Assembly: GCA_947306475.1 (NCBI GenBank)
Contig: CAMZGS010000014.1
Span: 1-50,644 of the forward strand
Reading direction: 5' to 3'
DNA length: 50,644 nucleotides
Source of the DNA: an uncultured Comamonas sp.
Lineage (GTDB): Bacteria > Pseudomonadota > Gammaproteobacteria > Burkholderiales > Burkholderiaceae_C
Shown: positions 17,401 to 25,180 of the stretch, piece by piece
How the letters are laid out: each line of letters opens with the position of its first letter
How positions within the stretch are numbered: position 1 is the stretch's first letter
Translations under genes and position numbers: made by a program
The notes under the pieces: generated by a model
What the model saw: only the letters and a program-made list of their open reading frames with translations
The model's database searches: none
Told to the model about the DNA's origin: nothing

Positions 17401-20400
17401 CGATGGCATCAAAGCCCACATCTTCCCAGGCACCGCCTTCACGCACAGCCGCCAAGGCGATTTGCCAGCGCAATGCGGTATGCACTTTGTCTTCTTGTGT
17501 ACTCAGCCCTGCCCATACCGAGGCGCATTCTGGATCGACCTGGAGGGCTTGCACCTGATTGCGCAAAGCGCGGATGGTGTTCCAGCGCTGCAAATCGTTG
17601 GGAACGTCGGGTTGTGCGCCGTTCTGGATGGTGAAACACAACTGGGTGGTGACTTTGCGTTTGCTCAACCACGACTTGGGCCAGAGCGCTTGTTCGGCCT
17701 GTTGCCACATGCGCTGCAGCTGCGCAACGTCCAGCTGTTCAATCGACGCGCCATAGGTGGCGGACAACGCTGCATGCTGTTGCGCGATGCGCTGCAGCAG
17801 ATCCAGCCCCTGGTTCATTTGCGCCACGGTATTCGCTGTCCAAGGTGTGCTCAGTTGGGCATGAATGTGGCGGTATTGCGCAAGTGCACTCAGAGCCTTG
17901 GAGCATGCACTGCTTACAGAGGCGGGCCAGGGCGTCGGTAGTTGTGCGTTCAGCTGGGCATGACGGCGCACCAGCTCTGCGCCTTCTTGCAACCGTTGGC
18001 AGAGGGTGCGCGCATCAGCGCGCAGCACAAAACGCCAATCGTGCCCAGCTGCCGATGGCAGACATTGCGCCAATGTCTGCAGTGCCTCGCAGATGGTCGG
18101 TGTCAAGGCCGCAGGTGCAGGCAAACCAATGGCTTGCACCAATGCATTGGCCGCTTGCATCGCTTCCTGGGCTGCTACGAGCAATGCACGTGCATCGGCA
18201 ACGAGCTGCTGCTGCCAGCTGGGCGACCAGTCTGTTTGTCCAACCAACGCCAACGGGTGCTTCGTCAGCGCAGCATGGCCGATAGCTTGCGCATTCACTT
18301 CCAGCCGCTCGACAGCCTGGCGCAGTTGTTCCAGACCCGCGCGGTCGTGCTGCTCGGCAGAGGGCCAGGAGAGCGGCAGCACGGCAACATCTTGGCCTGT
18401 ACTGACCGTGCCCATGGCATCGAACAGGCTCAGGCCATTGCTGCGGCGCTGGTGCAGGCGCTCAACGTAGATGTTCAAGGCATCGCGCAGGCTTTTGAGT
18501 CTGTTCGCCTGGGCTTGCCATTGTTCGGGATCGGCTTGTCCACTGCTGGACCAAGCGGCTTGCAGCTGTGCGAGAACGTCCAGCTTGCGTGCCTTGTTGG
18601 AATGCAGCTCCAAGCAAAATTCGCCCAGGCCGATTTCGCGCAAGCGTCGGTACACGACATCCAGCGCCGCAATCTTCTCCGAGACAAAGAGTACGCGGCG
18701 GCCCTGGGCTAGCGATTGGGCGATCAGGTTGGCAATGGTTTGGCTCTTGCCTGTACCTGGCGGGCCAATCAACACAAAGTCCTTGCCCTGCGAGGCAGCC
18801 AACACAGCAGACAGTTGCGAGGAGTCGGCAGGCAGGGGACAGAACACCTGTTGGGGGTCAAAGTGTTGGTCCAGTTCGTGCACAGCGGGGAAGGCTGGCC
18901 CGGGTGGATAAGGGTCGCGGGGCGTATCGAGCAGATGGCGCACGACGCTGTTTTCGCGCAGTTGATCGCTGTGCTCAGCCAAGTCCTTCCACATCAGGTA
19001 CTTGGCAAAGGAAAACATGGACAACACCACGTCCTCGGTCACTTCCCACCCTTTGATGTCCTTGATGGCATGGCCCACCGTTTTCCAGACGGCCGCAACA
19101 TCCAGCCCAGCGTCGTCTCTGGGCAGTTCGTTTTCAAGAGATCCCAGGTTCAGCGCAAAGTCTTGGCGCAGCATCTCGAGCAGCGTCGGGTTGAAGCGTG
19201 GCTCATCGTCATACAGGCTCAGCGTAAAGCCCGAGCGGGCGTTCTTGCGCTGTAAGCCCACAGGCAACAGGATCAACGGCGCACGGTAACGCTGGCCGTC
19301 GCGATCTTCACGCGTCCAGGACAAAAACCCCAACGCCAGATACAGCGTATTGGCACCCCCCTCCTGCAGGGTGGTGCGTGCGCTGCGAAACAGATCCACC
19401 AGACGTGCTTCCAGCTCAACTTCTGGAGCATCCACAAACACCTCTCGTTTATGCAACGCTTGCAGCGCATGAGCGCGGCGAACATCCTCACGCTCACGTG
19501 CTTCATACAGCGCCTGACTGCGCGGGTCGGCACCATCCATCAGGTCTGGGCGTGGGAGCAGCTTGAGGCTTTGGCCGCTGGCCAGAAGATCTTCCAAAGC
19601 AGCGGCATCGGGCACTTCCAGCTTGAGGGCTTTCTTGCCCGTCTTGAAATTGAGCAAGTTATTGCGCAGCGAAAGGTCAAGCAACTTGCGCTGCCAGCGC
19701 TGCAAGCGATCCTTCAGATCGACTGCACTGGCCGCATCTTCTGGCTGGGGAGACACACTATCGGGCAGATCTGGGGCATCTTCGATGACCGGCACAGTGG
19801 GCGTGCTTGATGTGGTCGCTGCACCTGGCTCAGCCTGCGCGGCCTGCGTAGCCTCTGCGCTGGCCAATGGCTTGATGCGCAGCAAACGTGCACGGCGGAT
19901 GTCCACCGCCAAGTGAAAATCGGCCTCTTGGTCTTCGCTGACCTGCTGCGTGCCGCGTTCGCAGGCGTAGCTGAAAGGCACAAAAGGCTGCTGCGTAATG
20001 AAAGTGGTTTCAAAAAGAACCAACTCTTTGAGCCTGAGACGCCTGCGCAGAGCCGTGACATCGTCCACGACCGTGGTGGAAAACTCCTCTGATTGCAGCC
20101 ACACACCGGCAAAAGCATGCCCTTGGGTGAAAACCAGAATTGGGTTCAGTCCCAACTGCTCCAGTGCCGCGCAAAACAGCAAGGCCAAGTCAAAACAAGT
20201 GCCCAGGCCCGAGCTTTCAATCTGGCTGGGGCTGCGCACTTTCTGGCCCGCCTGCTCAAAGCTAGCCGGTGGCAAGGCGTAATCCAGACGCATGCTGGCC
20301 ACAGCAGCCCACAGCGCAGAAGTCTGCTCCCAGACACGCTTAGGGCCGTCTGCGTAGCCATTGAGCGCTGGCTTGCGCCCGTTTTGGCGCAAGATCTCGG

Positions 20401-20893
20401 CGGTTTTTTTGAGTAGCCGGTCCACGGCAGGATCATTGGGCTGGACAAAGGCGGCAACCAGGTCCGGCAGGTGACTGATGCCACCCCATTGGTTGCGTGG
20501 CAGCAACTCTAAATTGTGCTGGGTCTGTGCCAAAGCTGGGGTATCAGGCTCTGCCCCCAGAGGCCGAAGCGCCAGTGAAACTGTCGCTGTTTCCGCTTCC
20601 GTCAAGCGCGCCAACAGGCCACCATCCAGCTGCACATTCAAATCGCGGATGGGATAGCGGCAGCCCGCGACCAGGGTGTCCAACAGCCAACGCCGAGGTT
20701 GTAAGAAAGGCGGCTCGGACGTCAGGATCAGCTCGACTTGCTCGTGCGAGACATCGGTCTCATTGACCAGCCAAAGGTCTTGAATCAAGGGAACTGCATT
20801 TTGAAAATCGGCCAGATTCAACTTGCTAATGAGGGTGGCATCGATTTTCAGTGGTTCAGGCGTCTGCAGATCTTGCGATGTTGTCTCTTGCAT
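14465..20893 (-). CDS. DUF4011-SF1 helicase-Vsr-like nuclease-DUF3320 protein (Hhe-type antiphage candidate)
   Basis: A giant 2142-residue protein. Domains in order: a transglutaminase-like fold (about 225-310, Cys233 in GLGTCFD, His259 in TQGHAFAGVW); DUF4011 (from about 393, RWQRKLLDLSLRNNLLNF); the first helicase half with Walker A GPPGTGKS (710-717); a long helical insert (about 780-1500); the second helicase half with FDEASQ near 1559, GDPKQLPPTSFF and VAITRARHE; a PD-(D/E)xK nuclease of the Vsr/MTES_1575 type near 1865-1950 (FRIDLG, GVECDGATYH); and DUF3320 near 2055-2130. This layout is reported as a single-gene phage defence system (I recall the name Hhe). All key helicase residues appear intact. 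The gene stands alone between direct repeats, between ftsY and the SbcCD-like pair. GGGGA precedes the ATG. Confidence 0.9.
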   Translation of the reverse strand: MQETTSQDLQTPEPLKIDATLISKLNLADFQNAVPLIQDLWLVNETDVSHEQVELILTSEPPFLQPRRWLLDTLVAGCRYPIRDLNVQLDGGLLARLTEAETATVSLALRPLGAEPDTPALAQTQHNLELLPRNQWGGISHLPDLVAAFVQPNDPAVDRLLKKTAEILRQNGRKPALNGYADGPKRVWEQTSALWAAVASMRLDYALPPASFEQAGQKVRSPSQIESSGLGTCFDLALLFCAALEQLGLNPILVFTQGHAFAGVWLQSEEFSTTVVDDVTALRRRLRLKELVLFETTFITQQPFVPFSYACERGTQQVSEDQEADFHLAVDIRRARLLRIKPLASAEATQAAQAEPGAATTSSTPTVPVIEDAPDLPDSVSPQPEDAASAVDLKDRLQRWQRKLLDLSLRNNLLNFKTGKKALKLEVPDAAALEDLLASGQSLKLLPRPDLMDGADPRSQALYEAREREDVRRAHALQALHKREVFVDAPEVELEARLVDLFRSARTTLQEGGANTLYLALGFLSWTREDRDGQRYRAPLILLPVGLQRKNARSGFTLSLYDDEPRFNPTLLEMLRQDFALNLGSLENELPRDDAGLDVAAVWKTVGHAIKDIKGWEVTEDVVLSMFSFAKYLMWKDLAEHSDQLRENSVVRHLLDTPRDPYPPGPAFPAVHELDQHFDPQQVFCPLPADSSQLSAVLAASQGKDFVLIGPPGTGKSQTIANLIAQSLAQGRRVLFVSEKIAALDVVYRRLREIGLGEFCLELHSNKARKLDVLAQLQAAWSSSGQADPEQWQAQANRLKSLRDALNIYVERLHQRRSNGLSLFDAMGTVSTGQDVAVLPLSWPSAEQHDRAGLEQLRQAVERLEVNAQAIGHAALTKHPLALVGQTDWSPSWQQQLVADARALLVAAQEAMQAANALVQAIGLPAPAALTPTICEALQTLAQCLPSAAGHDWRFVLRADARTLCQRLQEGAELVRRHAQLNAQLPTPWPASVSSACSKALSALAQYRHIHAQLSTPWTANTVAQMNQGLDLLQRIAQQHAALSATYGASIEQLDVAQLQRMWQQAEQALWPKSWLSKRKVTTQLCFTIQNGAQPDVPNDLQRWNTIRALRNQVQALQVDPECASVWAGLSTQEDKVHTALRWQIALAAVREGGAWEDVGFDAIANGQCGAQMQADLQRARQLRQLDQEIASFASLGEASDGLWSAHATHAEHLQAALDFLKDWHNHTQQGALGDTHALVREGACGSTLARAHQVLEQRTRTEQALHALDDLRQSTAGLWQGLATDLSHLEQACQLRQDVLAVISRLASTPEQIRACVAPLFALLGEANALLEPGGRIALASAQYVQQWQRLLPAKEELAGAGRFTEEMRAQWQSMALETVIEQCHSIVRTEHGLRSWCAWCQARDEALSLGLGVLVRGMEQGQIAAGQARRTFETNYARWWLNAVVDHEPVIRGFVSAEHEQRIRDFRELDERFTHLTRDWLRARLCADLPTQDAVSRNSEWGVLRHEIGKKRAHLPLRELMAKIPQALTKLTPCLLMSPLSIAQYLQAGANAFDLVIFDEASQIPVWDAIGAIARGRQVVMVGDPKQLPPTSFFDRAESGLDDEDVEVDLESILDECISANLPVRHLNWHYRSRHESLIAFSNHAYYDGKLVTFPSPTTQDRAVSLQLVSGSYQKGSSRTNPTEAQAVVSDIVASLTSPNFRESGMTIGVVTFNAEQQKLIEDLLDDARRKDPRLESYFADSELEPLFVKNLESVQGDERDIIYFSITYGPDSAGQLAMNFGPLNRQGGERRLNVAITRARHELRVFASFRAEQMDLARTRAIGVRDLKHFLEFAERGTRALVEADRGSQGGFDSPFEKAVAIALAQRGWQVQPQIGVSSFRIDLGIVDPDAPGRYLAGVECDGATYHRSATARDRDKLREQVLRGLGWEIVRVWSTDWWIDPAGTLDRLDAQLQTLLATQRELRAQQAALEAQAQQIAQAAIAQAASEAATLTAQPPEAAPSVPDAEALAPATEHQHTAPVFASLHTRTVPEQPLLSAVEPPSASVLARADPERFFEPAYDDTLLAMIAHVIQQEGPVLDASLARSIARAHGWQRTGARIRERVLALARKHHRTSEEREGSLFWPDHLSPAKTTDGASG

Positions 20894-21091
20894 GGTGTCC
20901 CCGGTTTTTCGCGTTTTGCCCTGATGCTTTTGGTGTGTGGGCGCGCAAAGATGTTAGCGCCCGTTGCATGGTTCAGATAGCACCAATGCTGGCTTGCTGT
21001 CCTGCAGCCTCGTCTTTGTTGTTTGCAACCAGCATTGCGCATCCAACTCCGCTGAAAGCTCAGGTGCACTTCACTGAGGCAAGTGACGCGA
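20894..21091. other. Upstream region of the helicase gene
   Basis: About 200 bases without a gene, between the helicase start and repeat copy B. It is expected to hold the helicase promoter on the minus strand. I found no convincing -35/-10 pair; TAACAT reads on the minus strand near 20950, but without a partner at proper spacing. Confidence 0.4.
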
Positions 21092-21155
21092 AGCTCTAAA
21101 AACCAGAGCTGCTTGCGCTGATGAAACCGCCTTTTTAGGCGGTTTTTTATTTCAA
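21092..21155. repeat. 64-nt direct repeat, copy B (right flank of the helicase gene)
   Basis: Same orientation as copy A at 14392-14455, with 57 of 64 bases identical. The longest identical block runs through TTGCGCTGATGAAACCGCC. It contains a small AGCTCT/AGAGCT hairpin and a perfect plus-strand terminator, although no plus-strand gene precedes it. Confidence 0.85.
21124..21148 (+). terminator. Orphan rho-independent terminator (in repeat copy B)
   Basis: A perfect 8-bp stem AAACCGCC / GGCGGTTT, loop TTTTTA, and a T-run on the plus strand. It is oriented like the ftsY terminator in copy A, but the gene before it (the helicase) runs away on the minus strand. Confidence 0.75.
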
Positions 21156-21167
21156 ATCCCCATAAAT

Positions 21168-21210
21168 AAAGCGGTAACAGCTACTGAATACATAGCTGCT
21201 ACCGCTTTTT
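21168..21210 (-). terminator. Bidirectional terminator of the SbcCD-like operon
   Basis: A 16-bp stem with one mismatch (21168-21183 with 21193-21208), 9-base loop, T-run on the plus strand and A-run before the stem. It lies 22 bases after the minus-strand ATPase stop. The arm TAGCTGCTACCGCTTT belongs to a motif seen at several other intergenic sites in this window. Confidence 0.75.
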
Positions 21211-21231
21211 CCTGGGCGTTTTAGCCACCGC

Positions 21232-23967
21232 TTAGAGGTTGCGCACGGCCACGCCCGCGTCGCGCCAGTCCTGGCCTCGGCAGGTGAAGAGCAGTACTTG
21301 GTGGCGCTGGGCGGCGTCGAACAGGGCGCGCTTCATTTGCGCCAGGCGCTGGGGGTCGCTGTGCACCAGTGCGTCGTCCAGGATCAGCAAGGTGGGGTGG
21401 CCCGATTGGCGCAGCAAGTCGGCATAGGCCAGGCGGCTCATGATGCCCAGTTGCTCTTGGCTGCCGTAGCTCAGCAGCTCTACGGCACCGGCCAGGCGCT
21501 GGGCCTGTGCGTCGGGCACGGGGTTGGTGCCGGTGGCTGGCAGCACGATGCGCTGGGGCAGCAGCTGGGCATCGAGCTGCAGCGTTGCGCCCGGTTGCAG
21601 CAGTTGCACGTAGTGCTGCATGCGCTGGGCCAGGGGCGCTTGCAGGCGCTGCACGGCGGCGGCGCGCGCTTGTGTGAGGCGCTGCACCAGCAGCTGCAGG
21701 GCGCTGGCGCGGCGCTGCATTTCAGCGGCCTGGCGCTGCTGCTGCTCCACGGTGGCACTCAGGGTGGCGTGTTCCTCATCCAGATTGCTGCTGCCCACGG
21801 CGTCCAGGCTGGCGTGCAGCGCGGCGATGCGCTCCTTGCGTTGCTGCACCTGCTGGGTGTGGGCGGCCAGGCTGCGCTCTAGGCGCTCAATGTCCTGCGC
21901 GGCCAGCGCGCCGGGGGAGGCGGCCAGGGCAGCGGCCAGGGCCTGGAGCTGTTGCTCCAGCTCAGCGACCTGGGCTTGCAGCAGCACGGCTTCCTGCTGT
22001 TGGTGCTGGGCCTGCGTTTGCACGGCTGCTTGCTGCAGCTGCGCGGCCAGGGCGTCGTGTTCGCGCTGGGCGGCCTGCAAGTGCTGCTGCGCCAGGGCAT
22101 GTTGCTGGTGGGCCTGCTGCCAGTCGGCCTGGGCGCGTTGCCATTGCTGCTCCAGCGCCTGGGCGTGCTGCTGCGCCTGGGTGGCCTCATCGGCGGGCAC
22201 GGCCACGGCGGCGCTGCTGCCCAGTTGCTGCTGGGCCTGCAGCAGGTGTTGCTGGTGCTGGGCCAGCTCACTGGCCAGCAGATCAAGGCCTTGCGGGGCG
22301 TGCAGCCTCAGCGCTTGCTCGGCCAGCTGCAGGGCCTGCTGGTGCTGCTGGCGTGCTTCCCACTGCGCTTGGGCGGCGGCAACGCTTTCGACTTGCAGGC
22401 GCTGCAGGCAGGCGCTCAGTTGGGCCTGGGCCTGTTGCAACGCCTGGGCAGCCTGCGCCACTTCCTGCCCGCCGGGGGTGATGCGCAGCAGGCCGCCGCC
22501 GGGCAGTTGCACGCTGGTGGGCGCATCCAGCGCCACCTGGCCCTGGCCTTGCCAGTGGCCGCTGTGCGCACCGCACTGCCAGGCCAGCTCTTGGCCTGCG
22601 GGCAGCTCAAACTGCAGCTGGGTGGCGGCGGCCTGATGCTGCAGACTGGCTTTGAGCACCGCCTGCTCCAGCTTGAGCAGCTGGGTGATATCGGCCTTGT
22701 CCACGGTAAAGTCAGACAGGGCCTGGCGCAGCTGCTGCACTTTGTGCAGTTGCTCCTGCGCTTGCTGCTGGCGGGTTTGCAGCTCTGCCACCTGCTGCTG
22801 CAAGGTGGCAAGACGGGCCTGCACGCTGGCGGTCAGCTGCGCCTGCTGCTGGCGTGCCTGCACCTGCTGCCACTGCGCTTGGGCCTGGGTGTGTGCGTCG
22901 TGGATCTGCTGGCGCTGGTGCTGCTGGGCGTGCAGGGCTTGTTCGGCCTGCGCCAGCTGCGCCTGGGCTTGCTCCAGCACTTGGGCACGCTGCAGCAGCA
23001 GGCGCTGGTTGTGCTGGTGCTGCTCTAGGGTCTGTAGCAGCAGGTCCAATCGGCTTTGGTGTTGTTGCAGCTGCTGCTGGCCCTGGGCGTAGGCTTGCTG
23101 CTGCGCTTGCCATTGCTGCAATTGATCGCGCGCGGCCTGCAACTGCTGCTGCCAGGCGTCGCTGGGGCGCTGCTGCTCGTCCTCGCGTTGTTCTTGCAGC
23201 AGTTGCTGCAGGGTATCGACCTGGCTGCGGTAGTCCTGCATGCGCTGCGCCAGGGTCTGCAACTGGGCCTGGCCCGCCTCAATCTGCTTGAGCAGCCGGT
23301 CGTAATCGCCCACGGGCTTGCCGGTTTTGCCCAGGTACTCGGCCAGTTGCTGCTGCAGCCGGGCAATCAAGGCATCGCCCGTAGAGGCGGCCAGTGCACC
23401 GGCTGGGCTGCTGCTCGATTCTGGCTCGGCAGCGCTGCTGTGCAGCGCCGCGTGCAGGTGGCGGCTGGCATGCTGCACCCCGGCCTTGAAGGCATCGGCG
23501 TGCGCGCCCTGCTCCACCCACAAGAGGCCAGGCACGCCCCAGTAGTCGGCCCGGCTGCCCTTGGGGGCAAAGCCAAAGCCCAGCGCCTGGGCCAGGTGTT
23601 CTTCGGCCTCCTGACCGCTCCAGCGCTGGCTGCCTGCTGCCAGGTCGCAGCGTTTTTTCTTGAGAAAGCTTTTGCTCAGCTGGTAGGGCTGGCCGTGCAG
23701 CACAAAGTCCAGCTCCACCGTGGGCGCGGCGCTGCTGTCGTGGGCGGGTTGCAGGTCTTGCGCGGAGTTGGAGCCATAGCGCTCCAGAAACGCGGCACGC
23801 AAAGCGCGCACCAGCGAGCTTTTGCCAGCGCCATTGGGGCCAGCAAAGATGTTCAGGCCGGGGGACAGGTCGGCCAGCTCCAGGTTGTCGAACTTGCGCA
23901 ATTGCTGCACGCGCAGGCGCTGCAGGTAGAAGTGCGGCAGGGGCTGATCGTGGTGATCGTGGTTCAT
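21232..23967 (-). CDS. SbcC/YhaN-like coiled-coil ATPase
   Basis: A 911-residue SMC-like ATPase. Walker A is GPNGAGKSS (Lys49). Two very Gln/Ala-rich coiled coils span roughly 200-780, interrupted near 440-510 by a non-helical insert. The C-terminal head has LLSYGSQEQLGIMSRLAYADLL as signature and LLILDDALVHSD (about 858-870) as Walker B. The SYGSQEQL signature and the absence of a CxxC zinc hook place it nearer YhaN-type than classical SbcC. It should work with the nuclease encoded just upstream (4-base ATGA overlap) in processing DNA ends or hairpins. Extreme CAG/CTG codon bias reflects the Gln/Leu content, not foreign origin. Confidence 0.85.
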   Translation of the reverse strand: MNHDHHDQPLPHFYLQRLRVQQLRKFDNLELADLSPGLNIFAGPNGAGKSSLVRALRAAFLERYGSNSAQDLQPAHDSSAAPTVELDFVLHGQPYQLSKSFLKKKRCDLAAGSQRWSGQEAEEHLAQALGFGFAPKGSRADYWGVPGLLWVEQGAHADAFKAGVQHASRHLHAALHSSAAEPESSSSPAGALAASTGDALIARLQQQLAEYLGKTGKPVGDYDRLLKQIEAGQAQLQTLAQRMQDYRSQVDTLQQLLQEQREDEQQRPSDAWQQQLQAARDQLQQWQAQQQAYAQGQQQLQQHQSRLDLLLQTLEQHQHNQRLLLQRAQVLEQAQAQLAQAEQALHAQQHQRQQIHDAHTQAQAQWQQVQARQQQAQLTASVQARLATLQQQVAELQTRQQQAQEQLHKVQQLRQALSDFTVDKADITQLLKLEQAVLKASLQHQAAATQLQFELPAGQELAWQCGAHSGHWQGQGQVALDAPTSVQLPGGGLLRITPGGQEVAQAAQALQQAQAQLSACLQRLQVESVAAAQAQWEARQQHQQALQLAEQALRLHAPQGLDLLASELAQHQQHLLQAQQQLGSSAAVAVPADEATQAQQHAQALEQQWQRAQADWQQAHQQHALAQQHLQAAQREHDALAAQLQQAAVQTQAQHQQQEAVLLQAQVAELEQQLQALAAALAASPGALAAQDIERLERSLAAHTQQVQQRKERIAALHASLDAVGSSNLDEEHATLSATVEQQQRQAAEMQRRASALQLLVQRLTQARAAAVQRLQAPLAQRMQHYVQLLQPGATLQLDAQLLPQRIVLPATGTNPVPDAQAQRLAGAVELLSYGSQEQLGIMSRLAYADLLRQSGHPTLLILDDALVHSDPQRLAQMKRALFDAAQRHQVLLFTCRGQDWRDAGVAVRNL

Positions 23968-25076
23968 GCGCCCTCCTGCTGTTGCCAGAGTGTCTGGGTG
24001 AGCAGCGCCAGCGCATCCTGCAGCAGCACATCATCAGTGTGTGCGGCGCTTTCCTGGCGCAGCTGGGTGAGCACCTCGCCCACATAGCCATCGACGTGCA
24101 GCGCGGCCAGTTCCTCGTCGCTGGGCAGCAGGCGCAGGCCACTGCGCTCGACCTGCAGGGCGCAGGCCTGGGCCTCGGCCCGATCCAGCGCGGCTTGCAG
24201 GCGCTGCTGCTGCGCCCAGGAGAGACTGCCTTGCACGCGCAGCTGCACCACATCGTGCGCGTCCAAGGCGCTCAGGGTGGAGAGCAGCGCATCCCAATCG
24301 CTTTCCAGTTGCAGATGGGCTTGCAAGCGTTGCCAACGGTACTGCCCCACATCCAGCACCTGCACCTGCGGGGTGGCACCCGGCGCGGCAATCTCCACCA
24401 GCAGGGCGTGACCGGGGTCGTTGCCGTGCAAGCGGTCGGCCTCAGGCGTGCCGCTGTAGGCAGTGTGGGCATCCAGCAATTGCATGCCGTGCCAGTCGCC
24501 CAGGGCCAGCCAGTCCAGGTGCGCCAGGGCGGCGCGCTGCGGGTGGATGGGGTTGGGGCTGTCGATGCCCTCGTGCAGCAGGCCCTGCACGCTGCCGTGC
24601 GCCAGGCCAATGCGCAGCAGGCCCGCCGGTGTGCTGGCGCTGTCCATCCAGGCGGTCACATCGTCAAAGCAATGGCGCTGGGTGAGTGGCGCGGGCAGCA
24701 CGGCAAAGCCGTCAAAGCAGGCCACCTCGGGGGTAAGCAACAGATGCACATTCGGCGGCACGCACTCGAGCTTGCGCGCGCGCGTCCACACGCTTTGCGC
24801 CAGAGCGGCGTCGTGGTTGCCGCTGATCATGATCCACAGCCCGCCAAAGCCTTCCAGAGCCTGAAACAGGCGGCGGATGGTTTTGTCGGGCACGGTCTGG
24901 GCATCGAAGACGTCGCCAGCGACCAGCACGGCATCCACGGCGTGCTCGCTGGCCAGTTGGGCGATGCGCTGTACGGCAGCAAACCGTGCCTGGGTGAGTT
25001 GGTGCGCAGCCTCGGGCTCCCAGGTGGAGAAAGTGCGGCCAATCTGCCAATCGGCGGTATGGAGAAACTTGGGCAT
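23964..25076 (-). CDS. SbcD/YhaO-like metallophosphoesterase (DNA repair exonuclease)
   Basis: A 370-residue calcineurin-like phosphoesterase. Its metal motifs are HTADWQIG (His6, Asp9), GDVFD (Asp55), GNHD (87-89), HGS near residue 170 and GDWHG near 205. Position 11 is Gln where SbcD usually has His (DWH); this is common in the DWQIG subgroup as I recall it. The protein is predicted to be the nuclease subunit for the coiled-coil ATPase downstream. ATG 25076 is chosen since the open frame beyond it is AT-rich and unlike the family. The ribosome site is weak. It diverges from the dehydrogenase gene at 25181. Confidence 0.87.
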   Translation of the reverse strand: MPKFLHTADWQIGRTFSTWEPEAAHQLTQARFAAVQRIAQLASEHAVDAVLVAGDVFDAQTVPDKTIRRLFQALEGFGGLWIMISGNHDAALAQSVWTRARKLECVPPNVHLLLTPEVACFDGFAVLPAPLTQRHCFDDVTAWMDSASTPAGLLRIGLAHGSVQGLLHEGIDSPNPIHPQRAALAHLDWLALGDWHGMQLLDAHTAYSGTPEADRLHGNDPGHALLVEIAAPGATPQVQVLDVGQYRWQRLQAHLQLESDWDALLSTLSALDAHDVVQLRVQGSLSWAQQQRLQAALDRAEAQACALQVERSGLRLLPSDEELAALHVDGYVGEVLTQLRQESAAHTDDVLLQDALALLTQTLWQQQEGA

Positions 25077-25180
25077 CAGGTCATGATAAAGCGGTAAGCT
25101 TGGCAGCCAAAATTTAAACAAAATCTAGCTCAAACCCTTATCAGACAAGCGCTTATAGCTATTATTTCCAAAGGAGAACC

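Noticed and set aside
14465..20893. Helicase gene as a decayed or frameshifted pseudogene
   Set aside because: The frame is continuous for 2142 codons and all domain motifs are present in order.
21952..23028. Plus-strand Leu/Gln-rich frames opposite the coiled-coil ATPase as possible repeat proteins
   Set aside because: They arise from CAG/CTG-rich coding for Gln and Leu on the minus strand; the minus-strand ATPase motifs are intact.
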